Assembly (NCBI RefSeq): GCF_963677845.1
Contig: NZ_OY782498.1
Location: 1,495,518-1,559,517 of the forward strand
Reading direction: 5' to 3'
Length of the DNA: 64,000 nucleotides
From: an uncultured Pseudodesulfovibrio sp.
GTDB lineage: Bacteria > Desulfobacterota > Desulfovibrionia > Desulfovibrionales > Desulfovibrionaceae
Below, piece after piece: positions 43,761-55,583 of this stretch (positions within the stretch are counted from its first letter, which is position 1; each line of letters starts with the position of its first letter). The notes beneath the pieces were generated by a model. The model was not told the DNA's origin. It made no database searches and saw nothing but the letters and a program-made list of their open reading frames with translations. A program made the position numbers and the translations under genes.

Positions 43761-44816
43761 ATGAAAGAACGCCAAACTGCCTTAATCCTCATTGGATGCG
43801 CCATATTGCTTGCCCTCGGCTCATATCTGCTTCTGTCTGACTCCCCGGATGAAACACCGAAGAATACAGCTCAGATCAAACAACCAGTAGAAAAACCAGC
43901 ACAAGCTCCCGATTGGGTCAATGGAGGCCAAAAGGCTACCCCAGACTATTCGCCCTCTACAGCTACTCCAGTAGACACAACTCCACCAACAGAGCCAGAG
44001 CCAGTTCCGACTCCTGTCGTAAAAGAACCGCAGACCATCGAAGTATCAGAGGACAAAATCGTTACTTTTACATTTGTAGAATCATTGGCTGATTATTTCC
44101 TGCATCGCTTCCTCCCCTCTGGTCCCAATGGTAAACCAGCCTCACTGGCCTCAGCCATGACGTTGAACAAATATTATGGCCGAGAACTCAATGGTTTTGC
44201 AGTGTCTGGCAATAACATCCGTGCATCACGCCAAGCAGTCCTTGATTATGCCTTCACTCCCACTATGCTCAAAACGCTTTATGGACTTTATGCTGACGCT
44301 TTTGTTGTTCACTTAGCTGATACAGCAGCTACAGATGAACGCCAATATATTGAAGGCAAAACTCAAACCATGCGTACACTGACCAATGCTGAAATTGCAG
44401 TTATGCTCCGACTGAATAGTCGCCGAATTGAACGCACAGCGACCGTATTCAGAGCCATCGCCCAAAAACCCCATCTAACAGAAATGGCTGGCCGATATCT
44501 TCGAGCAGTCAAAGCTGTAGAACGAGCAAACGGGCAAATGCAAGTCGCGCTCGCTGACGAAAAAAACACTAAAAAAGCCGGCGCCGACCTGAAAAGAGCT
44601 ATCTTACAACGTCAACAGGTCAAGGCGGAACTGCTTACTCAATTAAAGCAAATTTGCCACTCATGTACTGAAGCCGAGCTTTTCTATCTGGCCCAATGGT
44701 CATATCGTCGAACTCTCAACGAACCGGAAAAGAAACTTAAAACATTCGACACAGCTGCTGAAATCATGGATGACCTTGCAACTCGATTTATCAAAAAGGC
44801 TGACGAGTTAAAATAA
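43761..44816 (+). CDS. Hypothetical membrane-anchored protein with Pro-rich linker
   Basis: Unrecognised protein of 351 residues. One N-terminal membrane helix (about 8-25) is followed by a Pro/Thr/Glu linker to about 95 and then a largely helical soluble domain. That domain carries a Cys pair in QICHSCTEAELF near 300. The N-terminal anchor without cleavage site implies a periplasmic location. CAGGAGAT upstream supports the start. It follows the Na/Pi transporter by 30 bases on the same strand, so the two are likely cotranscribed. No function is proposed. Confidence 0.75.
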   Translation: MKERQTALILIGCAILLALGSYLLLSDSPDETPKNTAQIKQPVEKPAQAPDWVNGGQKATPDYSPSTATPVDTTPPTEPEPVPTPVVKEPQTIEVSEDKIVTFTFVESLADYFLHRFLPSGPNGKPASLASAMTLNKYYGRELNGFAVSGNNIRASRQAVLDYAFTPTMLKTLYGLYADAFVVHLADTAATDERQYIEGKTQTMRTLTNAEIAVMLRLNSRRIERTATVFRAIAQKPHLTEMAGRYLRAVKAVERANGQMQVALADEKNTKKAGADLKRAILQRQQVKAELLTQLKQICHSCTEAELFYLAQWSYRRTLNEPEKKLKTFDTAAEIMDDLATRFIKKADELK

Positions 44817-44898
44817 TCATTCTCACTTGTTGCCACGGCTTCGTTTTCGACTTATCGTCTTATGCAATATAAGAAGAGTGTTGAAAAAGGAGCCACTT

Positions 44899-46281
44899 AT
44901 GTATTTCAAACAGATCACCACTCCCGGACTCGGGTGCTTCTCTTACGTCATAGGTTGTCCTGCGGCCGGAGAAATGGTTGTTGTCGACCCCAAACGCGAT
45001 GTGCAGGATTATTTAAACATCTCGCGTGATGAAGGGATGAAAATCGTCCACGCCATTGATACCCATGTGCATGCTGACCATGTCTCAGGTGCTCAGGAAC
45101 TTAAATCTCATACCGGTTGTGATGTCATGGTCTACGAGACTTCACCGGTTACATACGACTTCACTCCACTCAAAGAAGGCGACAAACTGACCATTGGCAA
45201 TGCAGGTCTCAAGGTACTGCATACCCCCGGTCACACCCCGGACGCACTGTCCTTGCTCGTCACGGACTTTTCGCGCAGCAATGAGCCGTGGATGTTACTC
45301 ACAGGTGACGTTCTATTCGTCAATGATATTGGTCGCCCTGATCTGGTCGGCGACGCTAAACTTGATGAACAAATTCAAAACCTCTGGAACACGCTTTATA
45401 TCAAATTCAATAAATTCCCGGATAGTCTGGAGGTATTCCCGGCCCACGGAGCTGGCTCTCTGTGTGGACGTGGCATGAGTTCCAAGCCCAGTTCAACACT
45501 TGGTTTTGAACGTCGCCATAACGCCATGCTCGGCTTTGATAGCTATGAAGCTTTTCACCTCGCCATGAGCCAGGAATTCCCAGCCCGTCCCAAGAGTTTC
45601 ACACACATCATCTCAACAAATGCCCATGGTGCCCCCCTGCTTGAACGGTGCCCCATGGACCTTGCCATGGACCCTTTCAAATTCGAAGAAAAAATGCAGG
45701 ATGGCGCTGTCGTTATCGATGTACGGGACGCAGCAGCCTATGCCGGATACCACATTCCCGGCTCCATCAACATTGGATTTGAACCAAGTCTAGCCAATTG
45801 GGTTGGCATGGTCGTCGACCCCAAGGCGGACATATTGCTCGTCGTGGATTCCAAGGAAGGATATGATCGTATGAGGACGGAATTACACCGTATTGGATAC
45901 GACAGAATTTATGGTTACTTATCCGGCGGTATTCAATCATGGGTCTTCAGTGGTCGTCCGGTAAATAAATTATCCATTGATTCGGCTCAAGACCTCCAAA
46001 ACTGTCAGGCAGACAATAAACCACTGAGTCTCGTGGATGTTCGCACCCCGGCAGAATGGGAAGGCGGAAGAATCCCCGGAGCAAAGCACATCCCGCTGGC
46101 CGATATACTGAACGGCAAATATGACTTGTCCGAAGACGATCATCATATCCTCTACTGTGCAGGCGGTTACCGTGCCAATATCGCAGCTTCGTACCTACAA
46201 AAACATGGTTTTTGGAATGTTCGCAGTTTGGCTGGAGGCTATATCGCCTGGAACAAGGCTGGCTACGACACAGAAAAATAA
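44899..46281 (+). CDS. Persulfide dioxygenase-like MBL protein fused to two rhodanese domains (CstB-like)
   Basis: Protein of 460 residues. The ETHE1-type MBL domain has THVHADH at 55-61, HTPGHTPDALSLL, and TGDVLFVNDIGRPDL, the non-haem iron site of persulfide dioxygenases. A first rhodanese-like domain (VVIDVRDAAAYAGYHIPG) lacks the active-site Cys, having VVDSKEG there. The second (LVDVRTPAEWEGGRIPG) keeps it at Cys420 in YCAGGYR. This order, MBL, dead rhodanese, live rhodanese, is that of staphylococcal CstB, which turns persulfide into thiosulfate. ATG at 44899 has AAAAAGGAG. The frame is open to 44827. Likely cytoplasmic sulfide/persulfide detoxification. Confidence 0.9.
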   Translation: MYFKQITTPGLGCFSYVIGCPAAGEMVVVDPKRDVQDYLNISRDEGMKIVHAIDTHVHADHVSGAQELKSHTGCDVMVYETSPVTYDFTPLKEGDKLTIGNAGLKVLHTPGHTPDALSLLVTDFSRSNEPWMLLTGDVLFVNDIGRPDLVGDAKLDEQIQNLWNTLYIKFNKFPDSLEVFPAHGAGSLCGRGMSSKPSSTLGFERRHNAMLGFDSYEAFHLAMSQEFPARPKSFTHIISTNAHGAPLLERCPMDLAMDPFKFEEKMQDGAVVIDVRDAAAYAGYHIPGSINIGFEPSLANWVGMVVDPKADILLVVDSKEGYDRMRTELHRIGYDRIYGYLSGGIQSWVFSGRPVNKLSIDSAQDLQNCQADNKPLSLVDVRTPAEWEGGRIPGAKHIPLADILNGKYDLSEDDHHILYCAGGYRANIAASYLQKHGFWNVRSLAGGYIAWNKAGYDTEK

Positions 46282-46300
46282 TCATCCCATAATACACATC

Positions 46301-46330
46301 AAAGACCCTGATATTCAGGGTCTTTTTTTT
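46301..46330 (+). terminator. Terminator after the persulfide dioxygenase gene
   Basis: Perfect 11-base stem AAAGACCCTGA/TCAGGGTCTTT with a TAT loop and a run of T. Starts 19 bases after the stop. Confidence 0.92.
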
Positions 46331-46434
46331 AAGCGCATTTATATCGAACGGATACCTCTTGCCCACCTTCTTTTAACTAGGGTAATAGTCAAATAGGTTT
46401 AATCTGTTGACAACTATCAAGACGGAGAAAAGAC

Positions 46435-46797
46435 ATGATCACCATTATTGAAATCCCTTCTACAAAGACTGTCGGCATGAAAGTATCTGGCAAAATTACC
46501 AAAGAAGGCATGGAAGATGTCATTGAAAAGGTCAAAGCAACAATGGAAAAAACGGATGAACGATTAAATATATACGTCGAGCTCGACAAATGGGAAGGAT
46601 TTACTCTTGCAGCTCTCTACGAAGATATCAAATTCGCTCTTCCAAATATGCGGCGTTTTGCCAAAGAAGCCATCGTAACTGATAAGGCATGGATTAGTAA
46701 TCTAGTCAAAGCCGGTGACAGACTCTTCCCAAGTATCGAATTACGAACATATACAACTGAAGAAAAAGGCGAGGCATTGATGTGGATTCAGGAATAA
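46435..46797 (+). CDS. SpoIIAA-like (DUF3478, STAS-fold) protein
   Basis: Small soluble protein of 120 residues of the SpoIIAA-like family: VGMKVSGKITKEGMEDV, LNIYVELDKWEGFTLAALYEDIKF and AIVTDKAWISNLVKAGDRLFP. STAS-related fold, biochemical role unknown. The ribosome-binding site is a weak GGAGAA. Isolated between a terminator upstream and a gene-poor gap downstream. Confidence 0.88.
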   Translation: MITIIEIPSTKTVGMKVSGKITKEGMEDVIEKVKATMEKTDERLNIYVELDKWEGFTLAALYEDIKFALPNMRRFAKEAIVTDKAWISNLVKAGDRLFPSIELRTYTTEEKGEALMWIQE

Positions 46798-50796
<3,999 letters not shown>

Positions 50797-50821
50797 CACC
50801 ACTAGACGACACTCAAAAACC

Positions 50822-50856
50822 AAGCCCCTCTCAGTTGAACTGAGAGGGGCTTTTTT
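50822..50856 (+). terminator. Terminator after PFOR
   Basis: Long GC-rich stem AAGCCCCTCTCAG/CTGAGAGGGGCTT with a TTGAA loop, followed by TTTT. Starts 26 bases after the stop. Confidence 0.93.
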
Positions 50857-50984
50857 ATGGGCGAATAATTCTTCCTTGATTAGAAAAGAGACCGGTCCAA
50901 CAAACCAGACTCGTCAACAATGTATAAAATAGTATATAGTAATCTCCACTGACTAGAATCTGTAACTGACCCCAGGAGGACGTT

Positions 50985-51347
50985 ATGCCGAATATGGACT
51001 ACCCCGGACCGTGCCCCAGTTGTATGGGCATTGATGGTTGCCCCTCAGACGCAGGAAAACAGGAAGCAGTTGCCCACTACTGCAAAGGCCTTGAGATGGA
51101 ATTGAACACATGGAAAGCCCGTTTGTATGATGTTCTGGCATCTGACAAGGGTGAAGACGTTGCAGACACCATCACCCTCATCAAATCAACCGTTAAAGAA
51201 CTTGATGCCATTGCAGCAGAAATGCAGCAAACCTGTCCATCCAGTCTCGGTGGGCAGGAAAAGGTAATCGGCGGTAAACTTGAAGACCTGAGGGTCCACT
51301 ATACAAAAGCTCTCGAAGTCATAGCTCCCGGCTGGTTCGGCGGCTAA
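50985..51347 (+). CDS. Hypothetical protein with N-terminal Cys cluster
   Basis: Unrecognised soluble protein of 120 residues. The N-terminus has CPSCMGIDGC (Cys10, 13, 19), with a further Cys33 that could bind metal. The remainder is helical with no membrane span. A strong CCAGGAGGA lies before the ATG. A TATAGT at 50935-50940 may be its -10. It stands alone between two terminators, so it is its own transcription unit downstream of PFOR. Confidence 0.75.
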   Translation: MPNMDYPGPCPSCMGIDGCPSDAGKQEAVAHYCKGLEMELNTWKARLYDVLASDKGEDVADTITLIKSTVKELDAIAAEMQQTCPSSLGGQEKVIGGKLEDLRVHYTKALEVIAPGWFGG

Positions 51348-51368
51348 AAAAAACACTTAACACAATGA

Positions 51369-51397
51369 AAAAGGCCGGAACATTGTTCCGGCCTTTT
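51369..51397 (+). terminator. Terminator after the Cys-cluster protein
   Basis: Perfect 12-base stem AAAAGGCCGGAA/TTCCGGCCTTTT with a CATTG loop. Flanking CACAATG and CATTGTG can extend pairing. Confidence 0.9.
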
Positions 51398-51507
51398 CCA
51401 TTGTGTAGTGAAATTGCACAAGTTTGTCTCCTTTATCAGAGACGGTTACTGTTATTTCTAAAGGAGTTCTCCCCCAATGGCACAAATCATTTACCCTCTA
51501 CCAACAA

Positions 51508-51536
51508 AAACACCCCGACTTTTCAGACGGGGTGTG
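51508..51536 (-). terminator. Terminator after tRNA-Lys (leftmost copy)
   Basis: Stem CACCCCG/CGGGGTG (51511-51517, 51528-51534). On the minus strand it is followed by TTTTTGTTGG. It lies just past the 3' end of the tRNA at 51547. Confidence 0.88.
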
Positions 51537-51546
51537 ATATTCAGAG

Positions 51547-51622
51547 TGGTGGGTCACCAAGGAATCGAACCTTGAACCTCCGGATTAAGAGTCCGCTGCT
51601 CTGCCAATTGAGCTAGTGACCC
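51547..51622 (-). tRNA. tRNA-Lys (anticodon CTT), copy 1
   Basis: A 76-base cloverleaf on the minus strand. Acceptor GGGTCAC pairs with GTGACCC, the anticodon loop is CTCTTAA, the T-loop is GGTTCGATTCC, the discriminator is A, and CCA is encoded. Identical to the copy at 51736-51811. Confidence 0.97.
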
Positions 51623-51661
51623 ACTCGGTGTTGAACGATGTTACGCTCAACGGAAAAATTT

Positions 51662-51688
51662 TCTATAAGTCAACGTACAATTTGTCAA
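51662..51688 (-). promoter_or_regulatory. Promoter of tRNA-Lys copy 1
   Basis: TTGACA (51683-51688), 15 bases, TATAGA (51662-51667) on the minus strand, about 40 bases before the tRNA. The same arrangement precedes the other copy. Confidence 0.65.
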
Positions 51689-51695
51689 CAACTAA

Positions 51696-51724
51696 ATATA
51701 AAAGCCCGGCCTGAAACCGGGCAT
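51696..51724 (-). terminator. Terminator between the tRNA-Lys copies
   Basis: Stem GCCCGG/CCGGGC (51704-51709, 51717-51722). On the minus strand it is followed by TTTTATATTTAG. It ends the transcript of the right-hand copy. Confidence 0.8.
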
Positions 51725-51735
51725 TGTTCTCAGAG

Positions 51736-51811
51736 TGGTGGGTCACCAAGGAATCGAACCTTGAACCTCCGGATTAAGAGTCCGCTGCTCTGCCAATTGA
51801 GCTAGTGACCC
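51736..51811 (-). tRNA. tRNA-Lys (anticodon CTT), copy 2
   Basis: Same 76 bases as copy 1. Flanking leader sequence (CGTTGAGCG...CGTTCA) is also largely conserved, so the duplication covered promoter, leader and gene. Confidence 0.97.
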
Positions 51812-51850
51812 ACTCGGTGCTGAACGGTGTTGCGCTCAACGGAGAGAATA

Positions 51851-51877
51851 ACTATAAGTCAGGCTTGAATTTGTCAA
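51851..51877 (-). promoter_or_regulatory. Promoter of tRNA-Lys copy 2
   Basis: TTGACA (51872-51877), 15 bases, TATAGT (51851-51856) on the minus strand. It lies only 31 bases from the divergent dsbD-like start. Confidence 0.65.
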
Positions 51878-51908
51878 CAACATTTTTTCACTTTTTACCA
51901 TTTTTACA

Positions 51909-53714
51909 ATGAAGATAACTAAGCAAATTTTCACGCTGTTTTACGCCCTGCTGCTCTCTCTGTCCTGGACAGTTGCCCATGCACAGATTTCACCAGGGAA
52001 CATCCCCATGGTCACTCCGGTGAAAGCCTATTGGCTTGCCCCGGACTCACTACTCCTGACACTCTCTTTGGACATGGAACCGGATTGGTACACCTATGCC
52101 GATGTTCCCGGCGGCATGGGCAAACCTACACGTCTTTCAGGCACCACGGCTTCCGGTGCTACGATCAAACCACTATACCCTGATCCGATCGTCAAACCAG
52201 ATGCCTTTGATCCGAGTTCGATGGTCAACACATATAAAAGTGGTACCAAACTTTTTGCGATAGTACCGATTGATAAACCGATCTTTCCGATAAAATTGCA
52301 ATTAGACCTTCTTTTATGCCACCCAACCAAATGTGTACCGGCTCGTTTGGACCTTACCTTTGGTGACACCAGCCTTGATATTGCAACTCTACCGCTTGCA
52401 GACAAACAGCCATGGTGGAATACATTCAACCTACTAACCCAAAAAACTACGGCACAACCTGCCGAGGCTGTAGTCGATTCCAATCAGCCCACGATCGTTG
52501 AGTGGCAGTTTACCCCCACATATCTCCAACCGGGGCTGGAAGTAGCCAGCCTGCTGTCTGCTGTCCTCATGGGGTTGTTAGCTGGTCTAATACTGAATAT
52601 TATGCCCTGCGTCCTGCCCGTGGTAAGCCTCAAGCTCTCTGCCCTTCTTGGCGCAAACACATCTACAGACGGCAAAGACCCCATCGCCGCATTTCGCGAA
52701 CACAACCTCTTTTTCGTCTTAGGTGTCCTCAGCTTCTTCCTCTTTCTCGCCATTGTACTTGGAGCAACAGGTCAAGCGTGGGGAGCGTTGTTTCAATATA
52801 GGTGGCTTGTCCTTGTCATAGCCGCCATCATGGGAGCACTTGGCCTCAGTCTGTTCGGATTGTTTCATCTGCCAGTCATTGATTTAAAATTCGGTGCAGG
52901 GCACGCCAACCCTCGAAAACAAGCCTTTTTCACAGGGATGTTAACCACACTCCTCGCCACCCCCTGTAGTGGCCCGTTTCTGGGCGGCGTACTTGGTTGG
53001 GCGCTTATTCAAGGACCACTGGTCATTACCATTGTTTTTATTTCCATCGGTATTGGCATGTCCAGTCCTTACCTTTTGTTGATCCTCAATCCGAAGTTCG
53101 CCCGATTTCTCCCAAAGTCAGGTCCATGGATTGAGTACGTGGAAAAAGGCATAGCCTTCTTCCTTCTGGGCACAGCTTTCTACTTGGTAGCCATCGCCAT
53201 TGGCAGTGACAGCTTGCGTATTCTAGCCCCACTCTGGTCCATTCTGCTTGGTAGCTGGCTATGGGTACGTACCCAATCAGTCAAAGCGACAACACGCTGG
53301 GGCGTTCGGGTAGGCACTTTGATCCTATTGGCAAGTTCTGTCATATGGACAATGCCATCCTCAGTCGAATCCGATCCATGGATTCCTTTTGACCCCGTGG
53401 CTGTTCAGCAAAACATGGGCAAAGAAATTTTACTTTTAGATTTCACTGCCGATTGGTGTCCCACCTGCAAGGTACTGGAAGCAACAGTCATGACACATAA
53501 AAATGTCAGCCGTTGGAAAAAAGAATATTCTATCAAATTCATCAAGGTTGACATGACTAAACGTGATCCTGAAGCTGAAGCCTTACTCAAGGCTCTGGGA
53601 AGCAGGAGCATCCCCACTGCAGCCATTTTCACAAAAAACGATCCATCGTCACCTATAGTCCTTCGCGATCTCTTCACAGAAGACCAACTTGAAAACATCA
53701 TGAAATCGCTATAG
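51909..53714 (+). CDS. Thiol:disulfide interchange protein, DsbD/ScsB-like
   Basis: Inner-membrane protein of 601 residues that passes electrons from cytoplasmic thioredoxin to the periplasm. A signal peptide (ending AHA near 25) leads to a periplasmic alpha-like domain with Cys pair LLCHPTKC. A membrane core of about eight spans follows, with the paired cysteines in NIMPCVLPVVS and LATPCSGPFLGG. Last is a thioredoxin-like domain with WCPTC (Cys517, Cys520). The redox relay is complete. No Shine-Dalgarno is visible before the ATG, and the promoter must fit within about 30 bases of a divergent tRNA promoter or overlap it. Confidence 0.92.
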   Translation: MKITKQIFTLFYALLLSLSWTVAHAQISPGNIPMVTPVKAYWLAPDSLLLTLSLDMEPDWYTYADVPGGMGKPTRLSGTTASGATIKPLYPDPIVKPDAFDPSSMVNTYKSGTKLFAIVPIDKPIFPIKLQLDLLLCHPTKCVPARLDLTFGDTSLDIATLPLADKQPWWNTFNLLTQKTTAQPAEAVVDSNQPTIVEWQFTPTYLQPGLEVASLLSAVLMGLLAGLILNIMPCVLPVVSLKLSALLGANTSTDGKDPIAAFREHNLFFVLGVLSFFLFLAIVLGATGQAWGALFQYRWLVLVIAAIMGALGLSLFGLFHLPVIDLKFGAGHANPRKQAFFTGMLTTLLATPCSGPFLGGVLGWALIQGPLVITIVFISIGIGMSSPYLLLILNPKFARFLPKSGPWIEYVEKGIAFFLLGTAFYLVAIAIGSDSLRILAPLWSILLGSWLWVRTQSVKATTRWGVRVGTLILLASSVIWTMPSSVESDPWIPFDPVAVQQNMGKEILLLDFTADWCPTCKVLEATVMTHKNVSRWKKEYSIKFIKVDMTKRDPEAEALLKALGSRSIPTAAIFTKNDPSSPIVLRDLFTEDQLENIMKSL

Positions 53715-53740
53715 TAATCCAACAAAATAAGGAGCCTTCA

Positions 53741-54931
53741 ATGTTAAATTTTCAATATTTCATGCCCACACGGGTAATCTTTGGTCCAGACACCCTGAAA
53801 CAACTGGGGGATACACCGCACCTTCCCCGTGGCAATAAAGCCATGGTGGTTATTGGTGAGTCCGGTGTCATGATCAAACAAGGGTATCTGGCGACCGTCC
53901 AAAGTCAACTGGCCAAACAAGATGTACAAACCATCGTATTTGACAAAGTCCGCCCGAATCCTGAATCAGACATGGTAGACGAAGCCGCAGCGATTTGCCG
54001 TGAAAATGGCGTAAATTTCATTGTCGGCCTCGGCGGCGGATCAACCATAGACTCTGCAAAATCAATCGCGCTCATGGCAACCAACGACGGCAAGTACTGG
54101 GATTACATGCAATCCGGTAGTGGTGGAGGACTGGAACCCGAAAAGGATGCTTTACCGATTGTCGCTATCCCAACAACAGCAGGCACCGGCACAGAAGCCG
54201 ACCCATGGACCGTTATTAGCAAATCAGGCACCAACGAAAAGATCGGATGGGGAAATGATTCCACCTTCCCGGCCCTGTCTATTGTGGACCCATCACTGAT
54301 GCTGTCCGTACCTCCCAAACAGACAGCTTACACAGGCATGGATGCCTTTTTCCACGCGACCGAAGCGTATCTGGCAACCTGCCGTCAGCCTGCCAGTGAC
54401 ATGCTCGCGCTGGAAGCCGTACACCTTATTGCACACACGCTTCCCCAGGCCGTCACCAACGGGGACGATCTCGAAGCTCGCACCATTATGGCATGGGCCT
54501 GCACTGCAGCCGGCCTATGCGAATCCTATTCTTCCTGCATCTCTCAACATTCGCTGGAACACGCCCTATCCGCTTTCCACCCGGAGTTGCCTCATGGAGC
54601 CGGGTTGGTACTCATTTCAAGAGCCTACTTTGGTTTCTTGGCTGCATGCGGTGAAGAACGACTGGAAGACCTTGCTTTGGCCATGGGAGACACTCTGGCA
54701 GAAAGCATTGATGAAGAAGTCAGCGGCGTAGCTTTCCTTGATGCACTCGACAAACTCATCACTGACATCGGCCTGGCTGACGAAAAGCTCTCCGACTACG
54801 GTGTGACTCGCGAAGAAATCCCGGCGTTAGCAGAGAATGCCCTGACGACCATGGGCGCACTCTTTGACATCACGCCAGTACAAATGTCCATTGAAGACGT
54901 TATCGCGATTTTTGAAGCAGCTTACGAATAA
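53741..54931 (+). CDS. Iron-containing alcohol dehydrogenase
   Basis: Cytoplasmic group III alcohol dehydrogenase of 396 residues, NAD(P)-linked. The nucleotide site GGGSTIDSAKSIALMA and TTAGTGTEADPWTVIS precede metal-ligand regions MDAFFHATEAYLA and SQHSLEHALSAFHPELPHGAGL. Subfamily resembles the BDH/lactaldehyde-type enzymes common in Desulfovibrio, which oxidise ethanol or longer alcohols. AAGGAG precedes the ATG. Follows dsbD by 26 bases, possibly cotranscribed. Confidence 0.93.
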   Translation: MLNFQYFMPTRVIFGPDTLKQLGDTPHLPRGNKAMVVIGESGVMIKQGYLATVQSQLAKQDVQTIVFDKVRPNPESDMVDEAAAICRENGVNFIVGLGGGSTIDSAKSIALMATNDGKYWDYMQSGSGGGLEPEKDALPIVAIPTTAGTGTEADPWTVISKSGTNEKIGWGNDSTFPALSIVDPSLMLSVPPKQTAYTGMDAFFHATEAYLATCRQPASDMLALEAVHLIAHTLPQAVTNGDDLEARTIMAWACTAAGLCESYSSCISQHSLEHALSAFHPELPHGAGLVLISRAYFGFLAACGEERLEDLALAMGDTLAESIDEEVSGVAFLDALDKLITDIGLADEKLSDYGVTREEIPALAENALTTMGALFDITPVQMSIEDVIAIFEAAYE

Positions 54932-54936
54932 AATTA

Positions 54937-54966
54937 AAGGCGCACGGTTTAGACCGTGCGCCTTTT
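54937..54966 (+). terminator. Terminator/attenuator between adh and the DUF2867 gene
   Basis: Perfect 12-base stem AAGGCGCACGGT/ACCGTGCGCCTT with a TTAG loop and TTTT tail, only 13 bases before the next ATG. No room remains for a separate promoter, so it may be a partial terminator. Confidence 0.88.
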
Positions 54967-54978
54967 CAGGAAAACATT

Positions 54979-55473
54979 ATGCCAACTCATTACTTTGCAT
55001 CCATTCCTGAACTCGCCCCGCTTTTCGAAAACAGTGACTACACAGACCTCAAGTCCATTGACACATCAAAAACACTTCGAGAATTCCTACCGGGATTCAT
55101 CTACTATGCTCCCAAATGGTTATGTTTTATTTATAAGATTCGAGCTGTATTCGTCAGACTCCTTGGCATGCGTCAGGAAAGCGTCGATTTAACGCCAATA
55201 GCACCAAAAGATGTCTCTTTTACCCCGGGAGATCCGTGTCAGGCCTTCACCGTGACCCACGGCAGGGACAACGTTTATCTGGCTGTTGAACATGCAGCAG
55301 ATCACCTGTGCGCAAAGCTTTTGATTGCAGCGGAACCACATGGCAACGGAATGAATACAATGCACATTGGCACCATTGTTCATTACAACCGCTGGACCGG
55401 CCCCTTCTATTTTACCTTTGTCCGCCCTTTCCATCATCTTGTCGTTAATAGAATGATGAACGCCGGAAAATAA
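54979..55473 (+). CDS. DUF2867-family protein
   Basis: Soluble protein of 164 residues resembling the DUF2867 family: DTSKTLREFLPGFIYYAPKW at the start, DVSFTPGDPCQAFTVTH, and a C-terminal IVHYNRWTGPFYFTFVRPFHHLVVNRMM. An SRPBCC-like fold is likely. Function unknown. CAGGAAAA serves as ribosome-binding site. It lies directly behind the adh terminator, so its transcription depends on read-through or a promoter inside adh. Confidence 0.8.
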   Translation: MPTHYFASIPELAPLFENSDYTDLKSIDTSKTLREFLPGFIYYAPKWLCFIYKIRAVFVRLLGMRQESVDLTPIAPKDVSFTPGDPCQAFTVTHGRDNVYLAVEHAADHLCAKLLIAAEPHGNGMNTMHIGTIVHYNRWTGPFYFTFVRPFHHLVVNRMMNAGK

Positions 55474-55512
55474 TCTTTTTTCTTTATATTATAAAAATCA
55501 ACACAGACGTAA

Positions 55513-55537
55513 AAGCTCTCATTTGAGAGTCTCTTTT
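55513..55537. terminator. Probable bidirectional terminator between convergent genes
   Basis: AAAAGCTCTC-ATTT-GAGAGTCTCTTTT, a five-base GC/AT stem with T-rich ends on both strands. It lies between the DUF2867 gene (plus) and the M24 peptidase gene (minus). Confidence 0.5.
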
Positions 55538-55583
55538 AACATGGCAATTCAATTCTCAATTTCAAAATATTTCCTATGCAAAA

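Noticed and set aside
51365..51616. Plus-strand frame of 83 codons
   Set aside because: It runs through a terminator and antisense through tRNA-Lys.
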